Positions 8,797-17,254 are shown, counted from the stretch's first letter. The stretch is DNA of 64,000 nucleotides from Streptomyces sp. TRM68416 (GCF_014596915.1 NZ_JACVWU010000005.1:372001-436000), one strand, 5' to 3'. Made by a program: numbers and translations. The notes: generated by a model from the sequence alone, not told the origin.

Positions 8797-8814
8797 CTAG
8801 GAATTGATTCCTAG
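8797..8814. promoter_or_regulatory. Perfect palindrome at the promoter of the glycosyltransferase-neuA-neuB unit
   Basis: CTAGGAAT-tg-ATTCCTAG is a perfect 8+8 inverted repeat with a 2-bp spacer. Its right end overlaps TAGCGT (8812-8817), which sits 7 nt before the GTG at 8825 as a leaderless -10 box would. TTGATT (8775-8780), 17 nt and TAGGAA (8798-8803) form a second possible promoter inside the same palindrome. An operator for a dimeric repressor is the simplest reading. Confidence 0.6.
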
Positions 8815-8824
8815 CGTCTTCCAC

Positions 8825-10165
8825 GTGCCAGCAAGTACACCGAAGCCGCCGCGAATCGCCGTCCTCGCGGACTCCGACACCCGCTGGAAATGGGGTGCGC
8901 TGACGGCGGGCCGCATCGCCCCGGGCCCGCCCATGGAAGCCGCACCCGAAGGCGGTACGCAAGCCGCGCCCGCCCTGAGCGGATTCCTGCTGCGCGGCCG
9001 GGCCACGCCCACCGCCCGCCAACTGGCGGAGGTCGGCGTGACGGCCGACTCCCTGCGCGAGGTGACGGCCGTGGAGTTCCTGCGCGCCATGGCCGAGGAG
9101 TCCTACGACATCGTCGTACTGGCCCTGGTCGGCGGCGGAGTGCAGGCCATGCTGCACGGCCTCAAGCGCGTCTGGGAAGGCCGCACCGCACGCCCCGTCG
9201 TCGTCACCGGCTACGTCGGCGTCGTCTACGAGAAGCTCGCCGACGGCCTCCTCCTGCGGCACGGAGCCGACCTCGTCCTCGCCAACTCCCGCCAGGACGC
9301 GGACCGTTTCCGCGCGGTCTACGAGGGGGTCGGCGCCGACGCCTCGGCGGTCACGGAGGGGGCGCTGCCGTTCCTCGGCGGGGCGCCCTACGAGGGGGAG
9401 CACGACCCGTACACGGTCGTCTTCGCCGCGCAGCCCTCCGTACCGGACAGCCGCAAGGACCGTACCTACCTGCTGAACCGGCTGGTGCGGCACGCCCGCC
9501 TGCACCCCGAGCGCGAGGTGCTGCTGAAGCTGCGCTCCAGGCCCGGCGAACACACCACGCACATCGAGGAGCTGCCCTACCAGAAGCTGGCGCAGAAGGC
9601 GGACCTGCCGCCCAACTTCCGGCTGGTGTACGGCCACATGGGCGAGGTGCTGGACCGCACCGACCTGCTCGTCACCGTCAGCTCCACGGCCGCCCTGGAA
9701 TCCCTGCACCGCCGGATCCCGACCGTCGTCCTCACCGACCTGGGCGTCCGCGAGGTCCTCGGCAACCACCACTTCGTCGGCTCCGGCTGCCTCGCCTCCT
9801 GGGACCAACTCGACGCCGGGCACCTGCCGGTGGCCGACGAGGGGTGGGTGTCCCGGCAGGGCGTCGCGGCCGACGGATCGTACGAGACCGCCTTCGACGG
9901 AGCCCGCGAGCGCATCGCCAAGCTGCTCGCCGGCGACCTCCCGCCGCTGACCCCGTACTACACACCCGCGACCGCGCCCGGCTACCTGCCCGGCATCCTC
10001 GCCCGCCACCACCTCGGCCCCGACGGCAGCCCGCTGCCCGGCGCCCCCGCCCAGGACAAGGACCCCGGCCCGGTCCGGCAGATCGTCCGCCGGGCCGCCC
10101 GCGGGGCCTACCGGCACGGGGTGCAGCGGGTGGCGCCGGTCATCCGGCGGATGGGGGAGCTGTGA
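8825..10165 (+). CDS. Putative glycosyltransferase (DUF6716-like)
   Basis: A 446-aa protein beginning VPASTPKPPRIAVLADSDTRWKWG. There is no signal peptide. Notable stretches are RPVVVTGYVGVVYEKLADGL, GADLVLANSRQDADRFR, a GT-B-like C-terminal half with RLVYGHMGEVLDRTDLLVTVSSTAALES, and IPTVVLTDLGVREVLGNH. It resembles the actinobacterial DUF6716 putative glycosyltransferases found beside neuA/neuB genes. Start GTG 8825 lies 7 nt after TAGCGT and has no ribosome binding site, so a leaderless transcript is likely; TTG 8804 is an in-frame alternative inside the palindrome. It heads a four-gene unit (to 13640) and ends 65 bases before neuA. The substrate is unknown. Confidence 0.65.
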   Translation: MPASTPKPPRIAVLADSDTRWKWGALTAGRIAPGPPMEAAPEGGTQAAPALSGFLLRGRATPTARQLAEVGVTADSLREVTAVEFLRAMAEESYDIVVLALVGGGVQAMLHGLKRVWEGRTARPVVVTGYVGVVYEKLADGLLLRHGADLVLANSRQDADRFRAVYEGVGADASAVTEGALPFLGGAPYEGEHDPYTVVFAAQPSVPDSRKDRTYLLNRLVRHARLHPEREVLLKLRSRPGEHTTHIEELPYQKLAQKADLPPNFRLVYGHMGEVLDRTDLLVTVSSTAALESLHRRIPTVVLTDLGVREVLGNHHFVGSGCLASWDQLDAGHLPVADEGWVSRQGVAADGSYETAFDGARERIAKLLAGDLPPLTPYYTPATAPGYLPGILARHHLGPDGSPLPGAPAQDKDPGPVRQIVRRAARGAYRHGVQRVAPVIRRMGEL

Positions 10166-10230
10166 GCACCGGCCGGCCGCGGGGCGTGCCCGACCCGAAT
10201 CCCTCGCACGGAGCCCAAGGAGTGGACCCC

Positions 10231-11496
10231 ATGACCAACCCGCAGACCGGCCCGGGGACTTCGGCGCGCCGCGTGCTCGCCGTCATCCCCGCCCGCGGCG
10301 GCTCCAAGGGCGTGCCCGCGAAGAACCTCGCCCCCGTCGGCGGCGTACCGCTCGTGGCGCGGGCGGTACGCGAGTGCCGCGCCACCCGGCTGGTGACCGA
10401 CGTCGTCGTCTCCACCGACGACCAGGCCATCGCCGCCGCCGCCCGCGAGGCCGGCGCCGAGGTCGTACTGCGGCCCGCCGCCATCGCCGGAGACACGGCC
10501 ACCTCCGAGGCGGCCGTCCTGCACGCCATGGACACCCACGAGGCCCTGCACGGGGCGCCGGTGGACGTGGTCCTGCTGGTCCAGTGCACAAGCCCCTTCC
10601 TCGTCCGCGAGGACGTCGAGAGCGTCGCGGCGGCCGTCGTGGAGAACGGCGCGGACACGGCGGTGACCGTGGCCCCCTTCCACGGCTTCGTCTGGCGCGA
10701 CGGAGACGAGGAGACCGGCGGCTCCTTCGGCGTCAACCACGACAAGTCCTGCCGCCCCCGCCGCCAGGACCGCCCCCAGGACCTCCTGGAGACCGGCGCC
10801 GCCTACGCCATGGACGCGCCGGGCTTCCGCAAGCACCAGCACCGCTTCTTCGGCCGTACCGAACTCGTACGGACCGACCCCGCACGCGTGCTGGAGATCG
10901 ACGACCCGCACGACCTGGCCCGGGCCCGCGCCCTGGCCCCGCTGTTCGACGCGGACCTCCCCCACGCTCGGCTGCGCTCGCGCGGGGGGACCCCCATCGG
11001 CGCCCTGCCCGCCTTCGGGGACGTGGACGCGGTCGTCCTGGACTTCGACGGCACCCAGACCGACGACCGGGTGCTGATCGACGCCGACGGAAAGGAGTTC
11101 GTCTCCGTGCACCGCGGGGACGGCCTCGGCATCGCCGCCCTGCGCAGGAGCGGCCTGAAGATGCTGATCCTCTCCACGGAGCAGAACCCGGTCGTCGCCG
11201 CCCGCGCACGCAAGCTGCAGATCCCCGTGCTGCACGGCATCGACCGCAAGGACCTCGCGCTCAAGCAGTGGTGCGAGGAGCAGGGCATCGCGCCTGAGCG
11301 CGTGCTCTACGTCGGCAACGACGTCAACGACCTCCCGTGCTTCGCCCTCGTCGGCTGGCCCGTGGCGGTCGCGAGCGCCCACGACGTCGTACGCGGCGCC
11401 GCACGCGCGGTCACCACCGTCCCCGGCGGTGACGGCGCGATCCGAGAGATCGCCAGCTGGATCCTCGGCCCCTCTCTCGACTCCCTCGACAAGTAA
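10231..11496 (+). CDS. neuA: Bifunctional CMP-nonulosonate synthetase / HAD phosphatase
   Basis: A 421-aa protein. Residues about 13-240 are an acylneuraminate cytidylyltransferase: IPARGGSKGVPAKNL (19-33) is the CTP-binding signature, followed by VVSTDD, LVQCTSPF and LEIDDPHDL. Residues about 265-421 are a KdsC-type HAD phosphatase with nucleophile motif DFDGTQTDD (271-279), ILSTEQN and GNDVNDLPC. The enzyme would activate Kdn or a sialic acid to the CMP sugar and dephosphorylate the 9-phosphate precursor. The same order of domains is known in vertebrate CMAS. ATG 10231 has AAGGAG at 10217-10222; an in-frame GTG at 10162 overlapping the upstream stop is possible. neuB follows after 15 bases. 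Confidence 0.88.
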   Translation: MTNPQTGPGTSARRVLAVIPARGGSKGVPAKNLAPVGGVPLVARAVRECRATRLVTDVVVSTDDQAIAAAAREAGAEVVLRPAAIAGDTATSEAAVLHAMDTHEALHGAPVDVVLLVQCTSPFLVREDVESVAAAVVENGADTAVTVAPFHGFVWRDGDEETGGSFGVNHDKSCRPRRQDRPQDLLETGAAYAMDAPGFRKHQHRFFGRTELVRTDPARVLEIDDPHDLARARALAPLFDADLPHARLRSRGGTPIGALPAFGDVDAVVLDFDGTQTDDRVLIDADGKEFVSVHRGDGLGIAALRRSGLKMLILSTEQNPVVAARARKLQIPVLHGIDRKDLALKQWCEEQGIAPERVLYVGNDVNDLPCFALVGWPVAVASAHDVVRGAARAVTTVPGGDGAIREIASWILGPSLDSLDK

Positions 11497-11511
11497 GGAA
11501 CGTCTGTAGCC

Positions 11512-12453
11512 ATGTCTGCCAACTCCCGTCTCCGCACCTTCGGTACCGAGCGCATCGCCGGCCCCGGCCAGCCCGTCTACATCTGCGGCGAGATCGGCAT
11601 CAACCACAACGGCGAGCTGGACAACGCCTTCAAGCTCATCGACGTGGCCGCCGAGGCCGGCTGCGACGCGGTGAAGTTCCAGAAGCGCACGCCGGAGATC
11701 TGCACCCCGCGCGACCAGTGGGACATCGAGCGCGACACCCCCTGGGGCCGGATGACGTACATCGACTACCGCCACCGCGTGGAGTTCGGCGAGGACGAGT
11801 ACCGCCGGATCGACGAGTACTGCAAGGAGAAGGGCATCGCCTGGTTCGCCTCCCCGTGGGACACCGAGGCCGTCGCCTTCCTGGAGAAGTTCGACGTCCC
11901 CGCCCACAAGGTGGCCTCCGCCTCCCTGACGGACGACGAGCTGCTGCGCGCCCTGCGCGCCACCGGCCGCACGATCATCCTCTCGACCGGCATGTCGACC
12001 CCGAAGCAGATCCGCCACGCCGTCGAGGTCCTCGGCTCCGAGAACATCCTGCTCTGCCACGCCACCTCGACCTACCCGGCGAAGGCCGAGGAGCTCAACC
12101 TGCGGGTGATCAACACCCTCCAGGCCGAGTACCCGAACGTCCCGATCGGCTACTCCGGTCACGAGACGGGCCTGCAGACCACACTGGCCGCGGTCGCCCT
12201 CGGCGCCACCTTCGTCGAGCGCCACATCACCCTCGACCGTGCGATGTGGGGCTCCGACCAGGCCGCCTCCGTGGAGCCGCAGGGCCTCACCCGCCTCGTC
12301 CGCGACATCCGCACCATCGAGGCCTCCCTCGGCGACGGCGTCAAGAAGGTCTACGACTCCGAGCTCGGCCCGATGAAGAAGCTGCGCCGCGTCACCGGTG
12401 TCGTGGCCGAGGCGGAGATCGCCGCCGCCGCGGGCGAGCCGGTCACGGTCTGA
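11512..12453 (+). CDS. neuB: NeuB-family nonulosonate (Kdn/sialic acid) synthase lacking the SAF domain
   Basis: A 313-aa TIM-barrel enzyme condensing PEP with a mannose-type sugar. Seen are YICGEIGINHNG near residue 23, CDAVKFQKR, IILSTGMST, HATSTYPA, PIGYSGHE and the closing ERHITLDRAMWGSDQAASVEP, all typical of NeuB. Family members are usually near 345 residues and end in an antifreeze-like SAF domain that caps the partner active site; here only about 35 residues follow the barrel and no SAF fold is visible. No ManNAc epimerase or kinase gene is nearby, so the product may be Kdn made from mannose-6-phosphate, with the HAD half of NeuA removing the phosphate. AAGGA lies upstream of ATG 11512. 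It is cotranscribed with neuA. Confidence 0.88.
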   Translation: MSANSRLRTFGTERIAGPGQPVYICGEIGINHNGELDNAFKLIDVAAEAGCDAVKFQKRTPEICTPRDQWDIERDTPWGRMTYIDYRHRVEFGEDEYRRIDEYCKEKGIAWFASPWDTEAVAFLEKFDVPAHKVASASLTDDELLRALRATGRTIILSTGMSTPKQIRHAVEVLGSENILLCHATSTYPAKAEELNLRVINTLQAEYPNVPIGYSGHETGLQTTLAAVALGATFVERHITLDRAMWGSDQAASVEPQGLTRLVRDIRTIEASLGDGVKKVYDSELGPMKKLRRVTGVVAEAEIAAAAGEPVTV

Positions 12454-12485
12454 ACCCTCGACACCCAGGGGACGGTCATACTCCG

Positions 12486-13640
12486 ATGAGCCGCCGCGCC
12501 GGATCCGCCGGCACCAACGGCACCAACGGCACCACCACACTCGCGTTCGTCGAGAGCCCGGTACAGCTGCTGAACGTGCTGGAGTGGGCGCACACCCGGG
12601 GGGTGGGCGCGGGCGCGGGGGGCGCGAGCGCGGGCGCGGGGGCGCCTGGTGCGGGTGGCTCCGGCGCGGAGGCATCCGGCGGGAAACTCACCCTCGTTGT
12701 GCTGTCCCCGACCGATCCGATGACCCGCGGCCAGCTCCGCAGGATGGCGGAGCTGGCCCGGCAGGAGGGGCACGAGGTGCGTTGGGAGGAGGCGCGGGGC
12801 GGCGCGGCGGCGCCGTTCCAGACGATCGGCGGCCTGGCGGGCATGCTCCGCAGGGCGCCGCGCGTGGTCCTCGGGGACCCCTTCTCCCGCTACGTCCAGC
12901 TCCTGCTGACCATCACCAGGGCCCGCGACCTGGTCGTCGTCGACGACGGCACGGCGACGATGGAGTTCGTCGCCCAGCTGGCCCGCGGCGAACGCCTGGT
13001 GCGCTGGCACCGCAAGGGCGGCCGCCCCGGCCCGCGGGACCTGCTCTTCGCCCCGGTGGCGTCCTCGGCCCGCCGCCGTCTGACGCCGGGCGAGGACCGC
13101 CGCGTCGAGATCTTCTCCTCCATGCCGATGGAGGAGACGCCGGCGGGCGTGACCGTCACCTCCAACACCTTCGCCTGGACCCGCACCCGCTTCGGCCCGC
13201 CCCGCGTCACCAAGGGCGCCGACATGGTGGGCACCTCCCTGGTGGAGACGGGCGTGGTCGACGCCGACCGCTACGTGGCGGCGGTCCGCACCCTCGCCCG
13301 CACCCACGGCGCCGCCCGCTACTTCGCCCACCGCCGCGAGAGCACGGAGAAACTCCACCGGCTGGCGGTGGAGACGGGCCTGGAGATCGTCCGCCCCGAC
13401 CTCCCGCTGGAGCTGATCGCCCGACGGGGCCCCATCGGCCGCACGATACTGAGCTTCCCGTCGACGGTCGTCCACACCCTCCCGCTGGCCCTCGCCGGTA
13501 CGGAGGTCCGCGTCGCCGTCTGCGACATCGACCCGAGCTGGCTGACCCAGAACGCCTCCCCGAGGGCACAGGGGTTCCTGTCCGGGGTGACGGGCTCGGC
13601 CCGGGATGTGCACCGGCTGGCGGCGGTGGGGGTGGGGTAG
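12486..13640 (+). CDS. Glycosyltransferase, GT52/polysialyltransferase-like
   Basis: A 384-aa protein. The N-terminus TLAFVESPVQLLNVLEW matches the opening of GT52 and polysialyltransferase-type enzymes (xxPLQLLNAxE). A Gly/Ala-rich low-complexity insert (residues about 40-60) follows, then a region with VVLGDPFSRYVQLLLTI and DLVVVDDGTATMEF. The C-terminal half has YFAHRRE and ILSFPSTVVHTLPLAL, comparable with the HP and S/T motifs of the family. Likely role: transfer of CMP-activated nonulosonate to the growing polymer. The start ATG 12486 lies 32 bases after neuB, with GGGGA upstream. It is the last gene of the unit; a large inverted repeat at 13700-13796 follows. Family assignment is tentative. 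Confidence 0.6.
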   Translation: MSRRAGSAGTNGTNGTTTLAFVESPVQLLNVLEWAHTRGVGAGAGGASAGAGAPGAGGSGAEASGGKLTLVVLSPTDPMTRGQLRRMAELARQEGHEVRWEEARGGAAAPFQTIGGLAGMLRRAPRVVLGDPFSRYVQLLLTITRARDLVVVDDGTATMEFVAQLARGERLVRWHRKGGRPGPRDLLFAPVASSARRRLTPGEDRRVEIFSSMPMEETPAGVTVTSNTFAWTRTRFGPPRVTKGADMVGTSLVETGVVDADRYVAAVRTLARTHGAARYFAHRRESTEKLHRLAVETGLEIVRPDLPLELIARRGPIGRTILSFPSTVVHTLPLALAGTEVRVAVCDIDPSWLTQNASPRAQGFLSGVTGSARDVHRLAAVGVG

Positions 13641-14100
13641 GGGCTCCATTACGGGGGTGCCGTTTCTTGGTGTGGGCCGCCCGCTTCTGGGTCAGTGTCG
13701 TGCTTCCGCGAGCCGAGTAAAGGGCGCTGCGCTGCGCTCCGCGTCGGCTGCGCCGATGGGCCTGCGGCCCACCCTTGACTCGGCTCGCTCCAGCACGGGG
13801 GAGAAGCGTGCGGGCGGCCCGGGAAAGCGGGTGGCCGACCGGGGTGCACACCCACGCCGCCGACAAGGCCCACGGAGTGGGCGGCGCGTCAGCGCCTCGC
13901 CAGCACGCCGGGGCGGCTCAGCGGCTTCCGGGCGGGCCATTGGCAGATTTGGGCCAGTTCTGGGTGAGGTGTGGCCCGGGTTGGCGGGTAGGGGTGGCCC
14001 GGATCTGCCCATTGTGGGTGGCGTCGGCAAGATGGCACTCCGGGAGGCTGCCGGAACTCGTACAAGCGTCCGGGCCTCGTCGGAAGAGATGATTTCGTGC
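13641..14100. other. Intergenic region with a large imperfect inverted repeat
   Basis: These 460 bases follow the glycopolymer unit. The main feature is the inverted repeat at 13700-13796. The rest, to the ribosome binding site GGAAGAG at 14082-14088, shows no supported gene; frames running through it are extensions of neighbouring genes. Confidence 0.5.
13700..13796. repeat. Large imperfect inverted repeat, probable terminator or dispersed palindromic element
   Basis: Arms GCGAGCCGAGTaAAGGG (13708-13724) and CCCTTgACTCGGCTCGC (13772-13788) pair over 17 positions with one mismatch. After a 3-base mismatch, GTGCT/AGCAC extends the pairing to 13700 and 13796. The 47-base loop is itself self-complementary (GGGCctgcGGCCC). 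It ends the plus-strand glycopolymer unit. Confidence 0.65.
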
Positions 14101-15654
14101 ATGAGAGAAGTCGTCCGTGACGTGGTCTGCCGTATCTCCATCCGGCGCACCCTGTGGTGCCTGGTCGTCCTCGGGGCGGCCGGGGCTGTCACGGCCGTCG
14201 TGAGCCTGGTGTACGCGGGGGCCGGGCCGTGGCCGTTCGTCGGGGCCTGCCTTGCCGTGGCCGGGCTGGTGGCGCTGCGGGCGCTTGTGGTCGAGGTGCG
14301 TGCGGATGCGTACGGGGTGCACAGCCGCACGTTGCTGCGGCGCCGTAGTACGCCCTGGTACGACATCGCCGAGCTGCGCGTGCGGATGGTGCACGAGAAC
14401 AATCCCAAGGTGCAGCCCGCCCGTCGGCTCGAACTGGTTCCGCGTGAGGGGCGGCGGCGGGTGCTGCCGTTGCCGTACGGGCACAGTGGCAACGACCGGG
14501 TCTTCGACGCCGAGGTCGCTGCCTTTCGTGCGCTGCACCGGCGTTACGGGACGCCTTCGTCGGATCATCTTGTTGTGGTGTCCAGGCGTACCGCTGGGCG
14601 CGGCTGGGCCGGGGCGCTGAGCGCCTGCGTGGTGCTGCTCGGGTTCGCCGTCGGGTTCGCACTGGCCACGCCCGGTGCCGCGGGCGAGGAGCGGGCCTGG
14701 CGGGCGGCCACCGCCTGTACCGATGCCACGCCCGACGCCGAGCGCGCCGAGTGCGTGTCCTCCTGGCCGGCCGTGATCACCCGGACCGAGCCCGCCGACC
14801 GGCCCAAGCAGCCCAGCTATGTCTACTTCCAGGAAGGTGCCGAGGGCGGCGATCAGCGGTTGTCGGTGACCGAGGAGGCCGCCCGCTCCTTCCAGCCCGG
14901 CGACGAGGTCGAGCTGTCCGTGTGGCGCCGGACCGTCATGACCGTCTCCGGTGAGCACCATGTGTGGCACCGGCACGTCGTCACCGGCGGTTCCACGGCC
15001 GTCGTCGCCACCCTCTTCGCCCTTGCCGCCGGTTTCCCCGCCGCCCGGCTGCTGGTCCGGGTGCGGTGTCGGCGGCTGCCCGCCGACGACGTGCTGCCCT
15101 CGACGCTGCCCTTCGCGGGGGTGTTGTTCGTCACCGGTCTGTGGCTGGTGCCCCTGTCCTACCGGCATCCCACGTCCCTGCCCGACACCCCGGCGGCGAT
15201 CACCTGGGCCGCCGTTGGCACGCTGGTCACGGTCGGCCTGTTCGCCTGGGCCTGGCGTGCCACGCGTGTCCGTACGCCCGCCGTCGCCGACGTCCCCGAG
15301 GGGCAGGAGGAGGTCTTCCTGTCCGCCCGTTTCCTGGAGGCCACCGACTACAACCCGCATCAGTTCGGCACCCACATCGCCCTCGGTGGAGGCGAGCCGC
15401 CTGCCGTGACGCCCGGGCCGGGCCGGTTCGGGGCGAGGGTGATCCCGGTCGGGCGGCTCACCCTCCGGCAGGTGCGCCGGGCCCGGGGTGGTGACGGCGA
15501 CCTCGTCCCCGCGAGCTGGCACATCGCCGAGTTCGACGACGCCGGTACCGTTGTCCGGCTGGCCGCCGCCCCGGCCGACCTGAACCGCGTCCTGCGCGCC
15601 CTGGGCGCCGTAGAAACGCTTGAGGACGCCTCGACGCCGGGTGCCGACAGGTGA
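14101..15654 (+). CDS. Membrane protein of unknown function with PH-like region
   Basis: A 517-aa protein. It has paired membrane segments at about residues 20-60, one at about 165-185, one at about 300-320, and two at about 335-390. Between the first pairs lies RTLLRRRSTPWYDIAELRVRM, the kind of strand seen in bacterial PH-like membrane proteins; a second globular stretch reads EEVFLSARFLEATDYNPHQFG. The tail is cytoplasmic and charged. I know no function. ATG 14101 is chosen with GGAAGAG 12 bases upstream; ATG 14089 is also in frame but too close to that site. It stands alone between the glycopolymer locus and an amidohydrolase. Confidence 0.7.
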   Translation: MREVVRDVVCRISIRRTLWCLVVLGAAGAVTAVVSLVYAGAGPWPFVGACLAVAGLVALRALVVEVRADAYGVHSRTLLRRRSTPWYDIAELRVRMVHENNPKVQPARRLELVPREGRRRVLPLPYGHSGNDRVFDAEVAAFRALHRRYGTPSSDHLVVVSRRTAGRGWAGALSACVVLLGFAVGFALATPGAAGEERAWRAATACTDATPDAERAECVSSWPAVITRTEPADRPKQPSYVYFQEGAEGGDQRLSVTEEAARSFQPGDEVELSVWRRTVMTVSGEHHVWHRHVVTGGSTAVVATLFALAAGFPAARLLVRVRCRRLPADDVLPSTLPFAGVLFVTGLWLVPLSYRHPTSLPDTPAAITWAAVGTLVTVGLFAWAWRATRVRTPAVADVPEGQEEVFLSARFLEATDYNPHQFGTHIALGGGEPPAVTPGPGRFGARVIPVGRLTLRQVRRARGGDGDLVPASWHIAEFDDAGTVVRLAAAPADLNRVLRALGAVETLEDASTPGADR

Positions 15655-15815
15655 ACAGAACCGACGGGGGTGTCCGTACCGTGGTATGGGTTGAATACAG
15701 CGGATGGGTGGCGCTCATGATCAAAAATGGGTGAGTTTACCCGTCCGGGCCGACAGCTATGCGTCGGGCGGCCAGATTTTCTTCCCCTAACGGGCTGAAC
15801 TTTTGTTGATCGAGG

Positions 15816-15844
15816 GTCAGTTGGCCACCCGGGCGTCCTACCCT
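15816..15844 (+). promoter_or_regulatory. Leaderless promoter of the amidohydrolase gene
   Basis: TTGATC (15816-15821), a 17-bp spacer and TACCCT (15839-15844) match the Streptomyces vegetative consensus. The start codon GTG 15852 lies 7 nt after the -10 box, so transcription should begin on it. Confidence 0.7.
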
Positions 15845-15851
15845 TCAGAGG

Positions 15852-17078
15852 GTGAAGCACTTGATGTCCGTAGAGTCCGAGGTCGATCTTCCGGGGGAAG
15901 CGCTGCTTCCCGGCACGCTCCCCGAGGCGCTGCGTGCCGAACTCGTCGCGTTCCGGCGTGACTTGCACATGCATCCGGAGCTCGGCAACCAGGAGTTCCG
16001 TACGACCGCCGCGATCAAGGAGCGCCTGGAGCGGGCCGGTCTGCAGCCGCGTGTGCTCGCCGTCGGGACCGGGCTCGTCTGTGACATCGGCAACTGGGAC
16101 GACGGGCTGCCCGCGCTCGCCCTGCGGGCCGACATCGACGCCCTGCCCATCCCGGACGCCAAGACGGAGTGCCCCTACCGGTCCACCGTGCCGGACCGGG
16201 CGCACGCCTGCGGGCACGACGTGCACACGACGGTGGTGCTGGGCGCCGGGCTCGTCCTCGCCGAGCTGCACCGCAAGGGCCTGCTGCCGCGGCCGGTGCG
16301 GCTGATCTTCCAGCCCGCCGAGGAGGTACTGCCCGGCGGTGCCGCCGACGCCATCGACTGCGGGGTGCTGGAGGGCGTCGGGCGGATCGTCGCGGTGCAC
16401 TGCGACCCGAGAGTCGACGCCGGCCGGATCGGCATCCGCGAGGGCGCCATCACCTCCGCCTGCGACCGGCTGGAGATCGCCCTGGACGGCCCCGGCGGCC
16501 ACACCGCGCGCCCCCATCTGACCACCGACCTGGTCACCGCCGTCGCCCGGGTCGTCACCGACGTGCCCGCACTGGTCGCCCGGCGCGTGGACACCCGTAG
16601 CGGCCTTGCCGTGACCTGGGGGCGGATCGAGTCCGGGCACGCGCCGAACGTCATTCCGCAGCACGCCGAGCTCTCCGGGACCGTGCGCTGCCTGGACCTC
16701 GCCGCCTGGCGGCAGGCGCCCGACATCGTGGTCGCCGCGATCGACGAGGTCGCCAACCTGCACCGGGCCAAGTCCGAGATCAACTACGTGCGCGGGGTGC
16801 CGCCCGTGGTCAACGACCCGGACGTCACCGAACTGCTGCGCGACGCCATGATCGCCCGCCGCGGCCCCGCCTCCGTCGAGGGCACCGAGCAGAGCCTGGG
16901 CGGCGAGGACTTCTCCTGGTACCTGGAGCACGTCCCCGGCGCCATGGCCCGCCTCGGCGTCCGCCCGCCCGGCGAGCGCACCGTCCGTGACCTCCATCAG
17001 GGTGACTTCGACGTGGACGAGCACGCGATCACGGTCGGGGTGGAACTGTTCACGGCCGCGGCATTGATCGACCTGTAG
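15852..17078 (+). CDS. M20 family amidohydrolase (amidase/aminoacylase-like)
   Basis: A 408-aa metallopeptidase-fold enzyme. Seen are FRRDLHMHPELGNQEFRT, ALRADIDALPI, HACGHDVHT (metal ligands), IFQPAEEVLPGGA, the dimerisation-domain stretch GPGGHTARP, and SLGGEDFSWYLEHVPG. These are hallmarks of the IAA-amino acid hydrolase / AmiA-AmiB group of M20, which cleave N-acyl or amide bonds. GTG 15852 is supported by the leaderless promoter just upstream; ATG 15864 is an alternative with GAGGG before it. In mycobacteria related amiA1/amiB1 genes sit close to deoD and pmmB, so the grouping with nucleoside genes recurs. The substrate cannot be told from sequence. Confidence 0.85.
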   Translation: MKHLMSVESEVDLPGEALLPGTLPEALRAELVAFRRDLHMHPELGNQEFRTTAAIKERLERAGLQPRVLAVGTGLVCDIGNWDDGLPALALRADIDALPIPDAKTECPYRSTVPDRAHACGHDVHTTVVLGAGLVLAELHRKGLLPRPVRLIFQPAEEVLPGGAADAIDCGVLEGVGRIVAVHCDPRVDAGRIGIREGAITSACDRLEIALDGPGGHTARPHLTTDLVTAVARVVTDVPALVARRVDTRSGLAVTWGRIESGHAPNVIPQHAELSGTVRCLDLAAWRQAPDIVVAAIDEVANLHRAKSEINYVRGVPPVVNDPDVTELLRDAMIARRGPASVEGTEQSLGGEDFSWYLEHVPGAMARLGVRPPGERTVRDLHQGDFDVDEHAITVGVELFTAAALIDL

Positions 17079-17149
17079 GGAACCTCTGCGGCGCCGTTCC
17101 ACTTGCGCCCGGCGTCGGCCGAGCGCAGCCTGGGCGCGTAGACAGTGGG

Positions 17150-17202
17150 CGGTTACGTCCTGAGTGCACCTTTTGATCCGGTGGTTCACCGGGACGTAAC
17201 CG
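17150..17202. repeat. Inverted repeat with nested hairpin between amidohydrolase and bmp1
   Basis: CGGTTACGTCC (17150-17160) and GGACGTAACCG (17192-17202) are perfect 11-bp arms. Inside them CCGGTG-gtt-CACCGG (17178-17192) forms a second hairpin whose last base is shared with the outer right arm, so the two are partly alternative. It may end the amidohydrolase transcript or regulate bmp1. Confidence 0.5.
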
Positions 17203-17254
17203 GCCATCGGCACGAATGGATAACGGCCGTGCGATACCCCGTTCCCAGGAGTGT

